Assembly (NCBI GenBank): GCA_964412015.1
Contig: CAYPMO010000001.1
Span: forward strand, 1-64,000
DNA length: 64,000 nucleotides
Direction of reading: 5' to 3'
DNA from: SZUA-318 sp964412015
Lineage (GTDB): Bacteria; Gemmatimonadota; Gemmatimonadetes; Longimicrobiales; Gaopeijiaceae
In this document: in pieces, positions 44,104 through 53,008 of the stretch
How the letters are laid out: each line of letters begins with the position of its first letter
Numbering within the stretch: position 1 is the stretch's first letter
The notes under the pieces: generated by a model
The model's database searches: none
What the model was told of the DNA's origin: nothing
The model's input: the letters and a program-made list of their open reading frames with translations, nothing else
Made by a program: the position numbers and the translations under genes

Positions 44104-44557
44104 CTGACTCGGGGGACCTGACCGGTCGCTTCACGCTGCCACCGACAGCCTCCCCACTGCGCTGGCGGGTTCATGGCCCTTGCTTGGGTCCGCCCTCGTG
44201 CGAGCGGCTGGGCCTTCCCCCTTCTCCCCTCTTATGTGCCGCGCGGTCGGCGGCGAGGGGCGCCCTCCGAATTCGGTTCGAGGGCCTGTCGGCAGGGCCA
44301 GCGACCTCCCTACCGTGCTCCCCAAGGTATCCCAAGCCCTGGGTCGCTCTCCGCCGCTGCGCCGTCGCGCCCGGCGGCAACTCTTCGGATCCGTCGAAGG
44401 GATGACCATCGCCATCGTCTTTTGACGGGCCGCATCCGAATCGCATCGGAACGATATGGAGCCGCAGACGGCCATGCAAGGGTTTCATCCGGCCGCGCCG
44501 CGGCCATTCTATCGCATACAGCAACACCTTGTACCTCAACGAGTTACCACGTCTCGT

Positions 44558-44579
44558 CGAGGTCTCTTCGAGGTCTCTT
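44558..44579. repeat. Tandem 11-base direct repeat
   Basis: CGAGGTCTCTT occurs twice head to tail (44558-44568 and 44569-44579), inside the gene-free region. No function recognised. Confidence 0.8.
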
Positions 44580-44595
44580 CGGGCTTGTCGCTAAA

Positions 44596-44631
44596 CAGAT
44601 GGATCGGGAACAGATCTTCCCAAAACATCTG
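44596..44631. other. Two-part hairpin in the gene-free region
   Basis: CAGATG (44596-44601) pairs with CATCTG (44626-44631), and GGGAA (44606-44610) pairs with TTCCC (44617-44621), separated by a symmetric 4x4 internal loop with a 6-base apical loop. It could be part of a structured RNA or the terminator of lipB transcripts; direction is unclear. Confidence 0.4.
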
Positions 44632-44715
44632 GATTGTAGCAACCGGACTTACGAAAAAGCCGCCCCCTCCGCTCGCGTACGCGATCGTCCGGTTGCGCAG
44701 AAGTTGTTGTATAGA

Positions 44716-45387
44716 TTACAAGGTCCTGGCCGAAAAGACCTCCGCGAAGGCACGCTCGACAGCCTCCATGACGGCAGCCATCTCGATGGGTCGGCCCGTC
44801 TCACGCGCCATCGACGTTACGTCCCGATCGGCGAGCCCACAGGGCACGATGGTCTCGAAGTATCCGAGGTCCGTGCTCACGTTCAGGGCGAATCCGTGGG
44901 ACGTGATCCACCCCGAGGACACGCGCACCCCGATGGCGGCGATCTTACCTCCCGGCACCCACACACCCGTGAGACCTTGCATGCGTCGCGCCTGGATCCC
45001 GAACTCCTCCAGAGCGCGGATGAGCACCGCCTCGAGGTCCCGGAGATAGCGATGCAGATCCTTCCGATCCGGCTTGAGATCGAGGATCGGGTAGCCGACC
45101 AGCTGGCCGGGGCCATGGTACGTCACGTCCCCACCCCTGCCGGCCTCGAAGAGCTCGATGGACCGCATCCCGCGCTCGTGCTCGTCCGCCAGGACATGCT
45201 CGAGCCGCGAGGACGCTCCGAGCGTGATCACATGGGGATGCTCGAGGAGGAGCAAGGTATCGGGGACGGTTCCGTCCCGACGCCGGGTGACGAGGTCCTG
45301 TTGCAGAGCCAAGCCCTCGCCGTAGGGAACCCGGCCGAGGCGGCGCACCTCGAGGGTGCGGGACACCGGGGTCAGGAACTCGTCCAT
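44716..45387 (-). CDS. lipB: Octanoyl-[ACP] protein octanoyltransferase
   Basis: Moves octanoyl from ACP to lipoyl domains, the first step of lipoate synthesis. The 223-residue protein has LLLLEHPHVITLG (45-57), GRGGDVTYHGPGQLVGYP (83-100), the catalytic lysine K148 in GGKIAAIG and cysteine C183 in VPCGLADRDVTSM. It lies 20 bases after the E2 gene whose lipoyl domain is a likely target. lipA is not in the window. Confidence 0.96.
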   Translation of the reverse strand: MDEFLTPVSRTLEVRRLGRVPYGEGLALQQDLVTRRRDGTVPDTLLLLEHPHVITLGASSRLEHVLADEHERGMRSIELFEAGRGGDVTYHGPGQLVGYPILDLKPDRKDLHRYLRDLEAVLIRALEEFGIQARRMQGLTGVWVPGGKIAAIGVRVSSGWITSHGFALNVSTDLGYFETIVPCGLADRDVTSMARETGRPIEMAAVMEAVERAFAEVFSARTL

Positions 45388-45407
45388 CCACCTCCGTCGT
45401 GACGGAG

Positions 45408-46832
45408 CTACGCGTCGGGCGGGAACGCGTCCAGCACTTCCTTGAGCCGCGCCAGGAAGCGGGCCGCGTCGGCGCCGTCGACGATGCGGTGATCGTACCC
45501 GAGCGAGAAGGTGGCGCGCTTGCGGATTGCGATGGCGTCGGTGCCGGTCACGGGGTCCTCCACCGCGACCACGCGCTTCTCGATGGCACCCGTTCCCAGG
45601 ATCGCCGAGGTTCCTTTCGGGATCACGGGCATCCCCACCATCGTGCCCAGCACGCCCGGGTTGGTGATGGAGAACGTGGCACCCTGGATCTCGTCGGGCA
45701 GGAGCTGGCTCGTGCGAGCCCGCTCGGCCAGATCGGTCAGCTTACGTGCGAGGCCCACGAGGCTCAGTCCATCGGCGTCCTTGATCACGGGAACGATGAG
45801 CCCAGGGTTCATATCCACGGCCATGCCGAGGTTCACGTTTCCGCGGTAGACGAGGTTGTTGCCCGAGACCACGGCGTTCACCATCGGGAACTCACGCAGG
45901 ACGCGGGACACGGCCCATGCGACGAACCCGGTGTAGCTGATCTTCACGCCTTGGTCCGCCCATTTCTTCTTGTTGGCGTTGCGGATCTCGTCGACCACGG
46001 TGAAGTCGATCTCGATGAACGAATGCACGTGGGGCGCGATGCGCTTGGCGACGACCATGTGCTCCGCGGTGATCCGGCGGATCTTGTCCATCGGCTCCAC
46101 GCGATCGGCATCACGGACGGGGAATTCGGGGTTCTGGACCTCCCCGTAGAAGCGCTTCCAGAGGTCCGAAGGCGCCGTGACGGCCGCGGCGGGCGCCGCC
46201 GGACCGCCGGCCGCGCCTGGCTGTACGGGCTTCGTAGCCGCAGGCTCGGGAGCGAGCGCGCCCGCTTCCGCGATCGGGGCGCTCCGTCCGGTGCCCGACC
46301 CCATGAAGTCGAGGATGTCCTGCTTCGTGACGCGCCCCGCATGGCCGGTCCCGGGAACCGAAGCGATGTCGATCCCGTGCTCTTCGGCGATCTTCCGCAC
46401 CACCGGCGTGGAGCGTGTACGGAGCCGCTCTTCGGCCGAGGCCTCGCCGCCCGCCGCCTCGGCGGTGTCAGCGGACGGGCGCTCCGTCACGGCGGCCGGC
46501 TCTCCGGCGACACCGGACCCGGGGTCCGCGCTCGGCGCGGCCGCCTGGGGCCTCTCCTCCGCTCCTCCGCCTCGTGCCGCGGGCGCACCGCCCTCGGGAT
46601 CGATGTAGGCTACCACGGCTCCCACCTCGACCGTGTCCCCCTCGGCGACCACGATCTCGACCAGCGTCCCCGGCGAGGGCGCCGGAATCTCGGCATCCAC
46701 CTTGTCGGTGGAGATCTCGAGGATGGGCTCGTCCCGTTCCACGGTCTCGCCCACCTGCTTCAGCCACTTCGAGACGGTGCCCTCCGCGATGGACTCACCC
46801 ATCTGGGGCATGGGGACTTCGATCCGTGCCAC
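45408..46832 (-). CDS. 2-oxoacid dehydrogenase E2 acyltransferase (lipoyl)
   Basis: Core subunit of a 2-oxoacid dehydrogenase complex, 474 residues. Domain order: one lipoyl domain (1-78, lipoyl lysine K44 in STDKVDAE), an Ala/Pro-rich linker, the E1/E3-binding domain (142-177, TPVVRKIAEEHGID), a second linker and the catalytic domain with HRIVDG (H448, D452). The substrate (pyruvate, 2-oxoglutarate or branched-chain) is not decided by these motifs; the single lipoyl domain and overall type fit 2-oxoglutarate or branched-chain E2 best. E1 and E3 genes are not adjacent. Confidence 0.93.
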   Translation of the reverse strand: MARIEVPMPQMGESIAEGTVSKWLKQVGETVERDEPILEISTDKVDAEIPAPSPGTLVEIVVAEGDTVEVGAVVAYIDPEGGAPAARGGGAEERPQAAAPSADPGSGVAGEPAAVTERPSADTAEAAGGEASAEERLRTRSTPVVRKIAEEHGIDIASVPGTGHAGRVTKQDILDFMGSGTGRSAPIAEAGALAPEPAATKPVQPGAAGGPAAPAAAVTAPSDLWKRFYGEVQNPEFPVRDADRVEPMDKIRRITAEHMVVAKRIAPHVHSFIEIDFTVVDEIRNANKKKWADQGVKISYTGFVAWAVSRVLREFPMVNAVVSGNNLVYRGNVNLGMAVDMNPGLIVPVIKDADGLSLVGLARKLTDLAERARTSQLLPDEIQGATFSITNPGVLGTMVGMPVIPKGTSAILGTGAIEKRVVAVEDPVTGTDAIAIRKRATFSLGYDHRIVDGADAARFLARLKEVLDAFPPDA

Positions 46833-47030
46833 GCTGCCGACTCCGATTCGGGAGGGTTTTCGGAAACAGGAACGTTCGCCCCGGGCTCAGTACCGGGCAA
46901 GATAACGCGCCGCCTCGGCGATGTCCGCCGGCCGCGGCAGGAACGTGTGAGGTGCTCGGGGCGGGCGCCGGTCATGGACGCCCGTTCTTCATCGACCCGC
47001 CAGGGAGAGAGGGCGGCACCGGAGATGCAG

Positions 47031-47408
47031 TCAGTTACCTGGATCGTCCGGATCGACGGTTCCGGTCGCCCCGCCGGGAGGAGGGGTCGTGGACCCCGCC
47101 CCGGGCAGGATCGGCTCCGGTGCCGGCGCCGTGCTGGCCGGCGCCTCGATCTGGATCACGGACTCCGGCTGCTGCGCCCGGGAGGACATGATCGAGAGGA
47201 CCAGGGCGAGGACCATGAACACGGTCCCGGCCGTCCAGGTGGCCCGGGTGAGCACGGTGGTGGCCTGGCGGCCGCCGAGCAGGCCCTCCGTCATGGCCGC
47301 TCCCCCGCCAACGGCGGCCAGGCCTCCGCCCTTGCCGGACTGGAGGAGAATCACGACCCCGAGGAAGAGACCGTCTAGGACCAGAAGCGCGAGCAGGAAT
47401 CCGTACAT
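47031..47408 (-). CDS. secG: Protein translocase subunit SecG
   Basis: Small accessory subunit of the SecYEG channel, 125 residues with two membrane helices (LLALLVLDGLFLGVVILLQ at 5-23 and a second at about 57-73), joined by the conserved loop SGKGGGLAAVGGG. The Ala/Pro/Thr-rich tail (about 80-125) is long for the family. It follows tpiA, the common tpiA-secG order. Confidence 0.93.
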   Translation of the reverse strand: MYGFLLALLVLDGLFLGVVILLQSGKGGGLAAVGGGAAMTEGLLGGRQATTVLTRATWTAGTVFMVLALVLSIMSSRAQQPESVIQIEAPASTAPAPEPILPGAGSTTPPPGGATGTVDPDDPGN

Positions 47409-47442
47409 CGTGCCGCCAGGTTGTTCGCGTGAACGGAGCCTG

Positions 47443-47473
47443 TAAAAGTCGGAATGCCCGTCGTGGGTGTCAA
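47443..47473 (-). promoter_or_regulatory. Possible promoter of secG
   Basis: Minus strand: a perfect -35 TTGACA (47468-47473) in the tpiA-secG gap. A -10 is less clear; GACTTT (17-base spacer) or CTTTTA (19-base spacer) are candidates around 47443-47450. Confidence 0.35.
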
Positions 47474-47507
47474 CGACCGGGCGTGCCTCCCCGAGGTCCC
47501 GCGGGGC

Positions 47508-48254
47508 CTACCCCGCCGCCTGGATCAGGGCCGCGTACGATTTCGGATCCAGGCTGGCTCCCCCCACCAGGACCCCGTCCACGTCGTGGGCGGCGAGGAG
47601 CTCCGCCGCGTTGTCCGGCTTCACGCTGCCGCCGTACAGGATGGGCACCCGCGTCGAGCGGGCCGCCCCCATCCGCTCGTCGAGCCGGGCCCGGAGCATC
47701 CCCTGCGCCACGGATGCATCGGCGGGCGTGGCCGTCTCTCCGGTTCCGATGGCCCAGACAGGCTCGTAGGCGATCAGGAACCGGCCCCCGGCCTCCAGGA
47801 GGCCCTCCAGGGCCGCGTCGAGCTGGCGGAGGATGACGTCCTCGAGCCGACCGGCTCGTCGCTCCGCGAGGGTCTCGCCGACGCACACGACGGGCACGAG
47901 TCCGTGCCGCCGCGCGGCCCGCGCCTTCAGGACCACATGCTCGTCGCTCTCCCCGAAGAGGTGGCGCCGCTCCGAGTGCCCGACGAGCGCGAACGTGGCG
48001 CCCGCCTCCCGGGCCATGGCTCCCGATACCTCCCCGGTGAAGGCCCCTTTGTCCTCCCAGTACAGGTTCTGGACGCCGAGCTGGATGCGGGGATCGCGCT
48101 CGGGGCACGCGGCCGCGGCGGGCAGGGAGAGCGAGGGTGGAAACACGACCAGCTCGTGGCTCCCCGCGTTGGCGGGCAACTCGAGCGCCGCGAAGAACGC
48201 ACGGGTCTCGTTGGCCCCGTGGTGCATCTTCCAGTTACCGGCGATGACGGCCAT
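47508..48254 (-). CDS. tpiA: Triosephosphate isomerase
   Basis: Interconverts dihydroxyacetone phosphate and glyceraldehyde 3-phosphate. The 248-residue protein has K9 in AGNWKMH, the electrophile H93 in VGHSERRH, catalytic base E164 in AYEPVWAIGTG and the phosphate loop GGSVKPDN. The start at 48254 is one base after the pgk stop (TGA-g-ATG), so the two are coupled. Confidence 0.97.
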   Translation of the reverse strand: MAVIAGNWKMHHGANETRAFFAALELPANAGSHELVVFPPSLSLPAAAACPERDPRIQLGVQNLYWEDKGAFTGEVSGAMAREAGATFALVGHSERRHLFGESDEHVVLKARAARRHGLVPVVCVGETLAERRAGRLEDVILRQLDAALEGLLEAGGRFLIAYEPVWAIGTGETATPADASVAQGMLRARLDERMGAARSTRVPILYGGSVKPDNAAELLAAHDVDGVLVGGASLDPKSYAALIQAAG

Positions 48255-48255
48255 C

Positions 48256-49464
48256 TCATTCCACCTCGGTGAGAGCGGCGACCCCAGGGAGTACCTGCCC
48301 AGCCAGGAATTCCAGCGACGCGCCCCCTCCCGTGGACACGTGACTGAGGCGCCCAACCACGCCTGCACGCTCGGCCGCGGAGGCCGAGTCGCCGCCCCCG
48401 ACGACGCCCACCGCCCCGCCGTCGCACGCCGTGGCGACGGCCCGGGCGATCGCCAGCGTACCCTCGGCGAACGCATCCACCTCGAAGACCCCCATCGGAC
48501 CGTTCCATACGATCGTGCGCGCCACCGCGATTTCGCGCGCGAAGAGCTCGCGCGTCGTGGGTCCGACGTCGCCGATCCGATCGCCGGCGCCCACTCCGGC
48601 ACGCTCGACCACTCGGCTGGTCGCACCGCTCGCGATCTGGACGCTCACGACGCAATCCACCGGAAGGAGCAGGCGGTCACCCGCGCGCTCGAGGATGGCG
48701 CGTGCGAGCTCGATCCGATCCTCCTCCACGAGAGACGCCCCCGTCTCGAGCCCGAGCGCACGGAAGAACGTGTTCGCCATCGCGCCGCCGATGAGCAAGC
48801 GATCCACTCGCGGGAGCAGGGCCTCGATCACGTCGATCTTCCCGGAGATCTTCGCCCCGCCGAGGATCGCGACAAAGGGCCGTTGGGGGCGATCGAGCGC
48901 CTGCCCCAGATAGCGGAGCTCGAGTGCCATGAGGAACCCGGCCACGGCCTCGTTTCCGCGGGCCTTCATCGCTTCGGCGAGGCCGGACGTGGAGGCATGG
49001 GCCCGGTGTGCGGCTCCGAACGCGTCGTTGACGAACAGGTCACCCAAGGAAGCCCACTCCCGTGCCAGTGCCGGATCGTTCTCTTCGTCGCCCGGCAGGA
49101 ACCGGGTGTTCTCCAGGAGGGCCACCTCCCCCGGCGCGAGCGACGCCACGGCCGAGCGGGCGTCTTCTCCGGCCGAGTAGGGAACGAACTGCACGGGTGT
49201 ACCCAGAATCTCGCGGAGACGTGCGGCGACGGGAGCCAAGGTATACTTCGGGTCCGGCGTCCCTTTGGGCCGCCCGAGGTGTGATAGCAGGACCACCTTG
49301 GCTCCGGCGTCGGTGAGCGTGCGCAGAGTACGCGCCGAGGCCTCGATACGTCGGTCGTCGGTGATGGCGCCGTCCTCGATCGGGACGTTGAGGTCGGCAC
49401 GGACGACGACAGCGCGGCCGTCGAGGTCGCTCGGTTCGACCTCGGTCAGCGTCTTCGCGTTCAT
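48256..49464 (-). CDS. pgk: Phosphoglycerate kinase
   Basis: ATP-forming step of glycolysis. The 402-residue protein has the substrate region VVVRADLNVPIEDG (19-32), LLSHLGRPKG (59-68), and the nucleotide loop VVGGGDSASAAERAG near the C-terminus (about 353-367). It sits upstream of tpiA and secG, and is separated from gapA by the ECF/GWxTD module. Confidence 0.97.
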   Translation of the reverse strand: MNAKTLTEVEPSDLDGRAVVVRADLNVPIEDGAITDDRRIEASARTLRTLTDAGAKVVLLSHLGRPKGTPDPKYTLAPVAARLREILGTPVQFVPYSAGEDARSAVASLAPGEVALLENTRFLPGDEENDPALAREWASLGDLFVNDAFGAAHRAHASTSGLAEAMKARGNEAVAGFLMALELRYLGQALDRPQRPFVAILGGAKISGKIDVIEALLPRVDRLLIGGAMANTFFRALGLETGASLVEEDRIELARAILERAGDRLLLPVDCVVSVQIASGATSRVVERAGVGAGDRIGDVGPTTRELFAREIAVARTIVWNGPMGVFEVDAFAEGTLAIARAVATACDGGAVGVVGGGDSASAAERAGVVGRLSHVSTGGGASLEFLAGQVLPGVAALTEVE

Positions 49465-49579
49465 GGGGGAGATCCGCCGGAGGAATGCCGGGTGCGGGCA
49501 GCCACGACCAACTTACACGGCCGGACGTCCGGGCGGTACGTCGATGCCCGGGCTCGAACCCCCTCGACGCGCTCGACCG

Positions 49580-52411
49580 TCAGCGCCGGTCCAGCTGCTG
49601 CTCCGCCACGAGCGGCGCGCCCGCCTCCGGCACGTCCGCGACGACCCTCAGGACGTAACGTCCCTCCGATACCCCTCCCAACCAGATCGAGAGGAACTCG
49701 GGCGTCACGGCGTCGGGACCCGCGCGCCGCTCCCACGTCGTGCGGAAGCCCTCCTCGCCGGCCGGCAGGATGGGGAGGTCTCTCACGTCCCCCGTCGCCC
49801 GATCCTGGAGCTCGACGCGGATCCGGTACCATGGGGCAACGGCTCCCACGCCATACAGCTCGACGTAGGCGCCGATCGCGTGGCTCTGCACGGGTCGGTC
49901 TACGGCCAACGGCTCGAACCAGTCTCCACGCCGCGAGACCTCTTCACGGCGCGGGGAGGCCGGAGCGCTCAGCACCACGTCGGACATGCTCACGGCCCCC
50001 GCGCTCGCCAGCGGGGGTGTCGAGCGCCGGAGCGATGCCGCCTGGCCGGTCCTCGGGTTGTACACCTCCACGACGACGCCCGCGATCCCGGCCCTGGTCG
50101 TGGCCTTCATCGCGATGTCCCCGTCGAGCGCAGGTTGATGGGACTGCGTGACCGCGAGCGCGCGACCCTCCTGATCCAGGAGCGCGAAGGTCACCGCCAG
50201 GGAATCCTCCCCCCCCGTCGCCAGCAGAAGGGGAACCCGGGCATGCATGACCACCTCGAACGAGCCCGGCTCCACCGCACGGAAGCGTCCGATCTGGGCC
50301 GGTAGCGAAAAAACGGTGCGTGACGCGTTTCCGTACCGGTGCGGCACGAGTTGGCGCACCTCGTCCAGGTAGGCCCTGCCTTCCGGGGTGAGTTCCAGAG
50401 TCGTCGAGCCAGCGACACGCCGGAACGTCAGGTCGGGGCCCGGCCCGAAGTCCCAGAACTCCGTCCTGACGCCCATCTCCTCGTCGAAGCCGCGGATCCG
50501 GTCGGGCCGTCCGTACCGCACCCAGACTTCGGCGGGGTCCGAGTCCGTGGATCCGAAATGCAGATAGGCATACGAGGTACGGGCCAGGTGCTCGATGGCC
50601 CGCTCGTTCACGGGCGTCGCGAGAATGGGATCGAGCGGTCCCCAGAACGTCCGACGCCACTCGGCGCGCTCGCGCGGCGGCAGGTGTCGATATTCCGACG
50701 CATCGGGCTCGAGCAGGATCGGCGTGACATCCTCCACCTGCGCCGCGTCGTCCGGCGCGAGGGCCCGGAGCGCCCGGGTGAACGCGCGCTCCGCCTCCTC
50801 AGACCGCGACAGGCGCTGCAGAGCCAGTCCCGCGAGGAGCAACCCGTGGGGATCTCCCTGCGACGCGCCCACGAACCGCTCGGCACTGGCGAGCAGGTCT
50901 TCCCACCGTTCCTCTTCCGCGAGTCCGAGCAGGACCTCGAGATTCGCGCCGACGTGAGCCGGCCAGGTCTCCACCGCCGAGCGGAACGAGCCCATCATCT
51001 CGGCCCGAGCGGAGGCCCCTTCACGTTCCAGCGACTCGAAGGAGCGGCTCAGGATCTCGCCCAGTTCCTCCGGGCACAGGTAGTTCCACGCGATGAGCCG
51101 CTCCACGGCCGCATACCCCGACACGGCTCCCTCCGAGGATCCGGCCCGTGGGCAGACCGAAGGCGCGAGCGCGTCCGCGCGCAGCCGGCCCCGGTTCATC
51201 GAGTTCAGCCAGTCATTCTTCACCAGCGTGCCAAGCTCGAAGTACAGGTCGGCCATGAAGCGGGGCGGCATCGCCTCCGGGCTCCGCCGCGCCCGCCGCA
51301 GCCCCCGCTCGAGAAGCGCCTGCGCCTCAGCGTGCAGTCCCTGTTTCTCGCGCAGCCGAGCCAGAGCCAGGAAGGGGGCCGGGTTCTCGGGCGAGCGTAC
51401 GATCGCCGCCTCGAGCTCCTCCGAGACATCGCGCCGCCATTCCGTCGGCGTCCGGCCCGCCGGAGGTTCGCCCTCGAGAATCGCTTCCACCGATCCGAGA
51501 CGCTCCGCCACGTGGTCGCCGCCGATGGCGGACGTCAGGAACTCGGCCGTACTCAGCGTCCGCGGTCCCGGCGTTCCAGGCCGCCGCCACCATTCGGACC
51601 GGAGGGCGGGCTGGGAGACATCGAGCGTAGCCGGGGCCTCCACCGGCCGTGCCTCGGGAATCCAATCCTCCTCGGACGTCCCTCCCGCCGGCTCGAACCG
51701 GACGTCGAACTCCACCCAGGTCCCCACGGCCCGCCCGAGCCGACGCGCCGGCTCGAAGCGGAGAGAGGGCGCCACCTGCAGAGCCGCCCGGTCCAGTTCG
51801 GGTAGCCCGGAGCTCCTACCGAGGTTCACGAAGTCCACCGCTCCCGCCGAATCGACCCAGAGCAGGAGCCTGACCGTTCCGCCGATCCCCGCGCGCTGGA
51901 AGGAAACCGGGTAGTTCCCGCGGATGAGGGTTTCGACGAGGCGCCGGTCCAGGAGCTCGGGGAACGTCGCTTCGGGCGCCCGGAAGCCCGCGCTGGGCCC
52001 CGGAACCGGGAGCGGCACGTCTCGCGTACCCGGCGCGAGCACCGTCCCCGTGAGGTCCCGGTCGTCGACCGGCACGAGCTCCACCGTCGGGGCCGCCACC
52101 GGATCGGGACGCTCGGGTGCCGCGACGGCGGCCACGAAGTCACCCAGCGTTCCCACCAGACGGACCAGCGCGGCCCGGGCCGGAGGGACGCCGACCCCCA
52201 CGAGGACGAGGCCGGCGACGGCGGCCGCCATGAGCTCCCGCACCGGGAGATACCGGCGACCCTGGAGGTCCGTCCACTCGCGGGCCAGCTCGGCCTCCAA
52301 CTCGGGGCCGAACGAAGGTCGCTCCTCGCATCGGATGGAGGAGAGCTCGGCATCGAGCTCCGTCAGCTCGGGAGCGAGCTCCAACCGCTCGAGATCGTGT
52401 CTATCCATCAT
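49580..52411 (-). CDS. TonB-C/TPR/GWxTD-domain membrane protein, partner of ECF sigma
   Basis: A 943-residue protein of unknown function (942 if the second ATG, 52408, is used). A short cytosolic part (1-60) is followed by one membrane helix (about 60-78, MAAAVAGLVLVGVGVPPA). A TonB C-terminal-like domain lies at about 165-240 (GNYPVSFQRAGIGGTVRLLLW, GLPELDRAAL). Helical TPR-like repeats span about 340-550, then a GWxTD-type domain at about 570-680 (LPPRERAEWRRTFW, YAYLHFG, VWVRYGRPDRI), then beta-rich sequence to the end. The start overlaps the ECF sigma gene by 11 bases. No ZAS motif, so it is not a classical anti-sigma factor, but its cytosolic N-terminus could contact the sigma factor. 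Confidence 0.75.
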   Translation of the reverse strand: MMDRHDLERLELAPELTELDAELSSIRCEERPSFGPELEAELAREWTDLQGRRYLPVRELMAAAVAGLVLVGVGVPPARAALVRLVGTLGDFVAAVAAPERPDPVAAPTVELVPVDDRDLTGTVLAPGTRDVPLPVPGPSAGFRAPEATFPELLDRRLVETLIRGNYPVSFQRAGIGGTVRLLLWVDSAGAVDFVNLGRSSGLPELDRAALQVAPSLRFEPARRLGRAVGTWVEFDVRFEPAGGTSEEDWIPEARPVEAPATLDVSQPALRSEWWRRPGTPGPRTLSTAEFLTSAIGGDHVAERLGSVEAILEGEPPAGRTPTEWRRDVSEELEAAIVRSPENPAPFLALARLREKQGLHAEAQALLERGLRRARRSPEAMPPRFMADLYFELGTLVKNDWLNSMNRGRLRADALAPSVCPRAGSSEGAVSGYAAVERLIAWNYLCPEELGEILSRSFESLEREGASARAEMMGSFRSAVETWPAHVGANLEVLLGLAEEERWEDLLASAERFVGASQGDPHGLLLAGLALQRLSRSEEAERAFTRALRALAPDDAAQVEDVTPILLEPDASEYRHLPPRERAEWRRTFWGPLDPILATPVNERAIEHLARTSYAYLHFGSTDSDPAEVWVRYGRPDRIRGFDEEMGVRTEFWDFGPGPDLTFRRVAGSTTLELTPEGRAYLDEVRQLVPHRYGNASRTVFSLPAQIGRFRAVEPGSFEVVMHARVPLLLATGGEDSLAVTFALLDQEGRALAVTQSHQPALDGDIAMKATTRAGIAGVVVEVYNPRTGQAASLRRSTPPLASAGAVSMSDVVLSAPASPRREEVSRRGDWFEPLAVDRPVQSHAIGAYVELYGVGAVAPWYRIRVELQDRATGDVRDLPILPAGEEGFRTTWERRAGPDAVTPEFLSIWLGGVSEGRYVLRVVADVPEAGAPLVAEQQLDRR

Positions 52412-53000
52412 AGTCGGGCGTCAACTCGCTGTCGTGGCCGTCCACGGCCGATTTGAGTCGCTTCAGCGCTCGGTGTAGCCGAACCGCCACTGCGTTGTTG
52501 CTGATTCCCAGGTGGCGGGCGATCTCCGCGTTCTCCAGGCCGGCGCCATACCGAAGGGAGAGGATCTCCTGATCCACCTTGCGAAGCGTCCTGGTCCCGT
52601 TGAGCAGCCTCTGGATCCTCTCCTGGCGGACCACGCGCTCCTCCTGGGATGGAACGTCCGCCACCAGGTCCGGGACCCGGTCCAGCGAGACGTGCAGAGA
52701 GCCTCTCCGTCGAAGGGCACGGAGATGGTCGGTCACCGCGTTCCGGGCGATGCGGAGAAGCCAAGTCTTGGGCGAGGCGATGTCAGGGTCGTAGCGGTGG
52801 ATGGAACGGAGGGCCTTCATGAAGACCTCCGAAGTCACATCTTCCGCGACCTCCCGTGTCGCTACCCGGAACCGGACATAGCGATACACCGGGCTCCGGT
52901 ATTCGTGGAACCAGCCTTCGAAATCCTGCGGAAGGCCGGCGGCGTGACGGACCGGGGTTCGCCGCGTCGTCAAGTCGGTGGCTTGCCTCTGCGTCTGCAT
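52401..53000 (-). CDS. ECF RNA polymerase sigma factor (second)
   Basis: Extracytoplasmic-function sigma factor, 199 residues. Region 2 lies at about 26-95 (FHEYRSPVYRYVRFRV, VAEDVTSEVFMKAL, PKTWLLRIARNAVTDHLR) and region 4 at about 130-190 (RKVDQEILSLRYGAGLENAE, HLGISNNAVAVRLHRALKRL). It overlaps its downstream partner by 11 bases. A candidate autoregulatory promoter precedes it (53009-53036), leaving nearly no leader. It sits between gapA and pgk. Confidence 0.93.
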   Translation of the reverse strand: MQTQRQATDLTTRRTPVRHAAGLPQDFEGWFHEYRSPVYRYVRFRVATREVAEDVTSEVFMKALRSIHRYDPDIASPKTWLLRIARNAVTDHLRALRRRGSLHVSLDRVPDLVADVPSQEERVVRQERIQRLLNGTRTLRKVDQEILSLRYGAGLENAEIARHLGISNNAVAVRLHRALKRLKSAVDGHDSELTPDYDG

Positions 53001-53008
53001 CGCCTGGG

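Larger units (their letters stand above)
44034..44715. other. Gene-free region between the RNase H-like gene and lipB
   Basis: The only stretch over 300 bases without a supported gene. It holds a strong hairpin (44068-44103), a tandem 11-base repeat (44558-44579) and a larger two-part hairpin (44596-44631). The part from about 44400 to 44715 is visibly richer in A and T than its surroundings. Open frames exist on both strands (up to 122 codons at 44171-44539, minus) but have no recognisable motif, an implausible composition and no ribosome site, so I call none of them a gene. Confidence 0.6.

Noticed and set aside
44171..44539. A 122-codon minus-strand open frame in the gene-free region.
   Set aside because: No ribosome site, no recognisable motif and a composition like out-of-frame GC-rich DNA; other frames here are equally open.
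49520..49580. A tRNA-like T-arm (GGTTCGAGCC) on the minus strand after the GWxTD gene.
   Set aside because: The flanking bases do not form an acceptor stem, D-arm or anticodon arm, and the T-stem pairing is imperfect.
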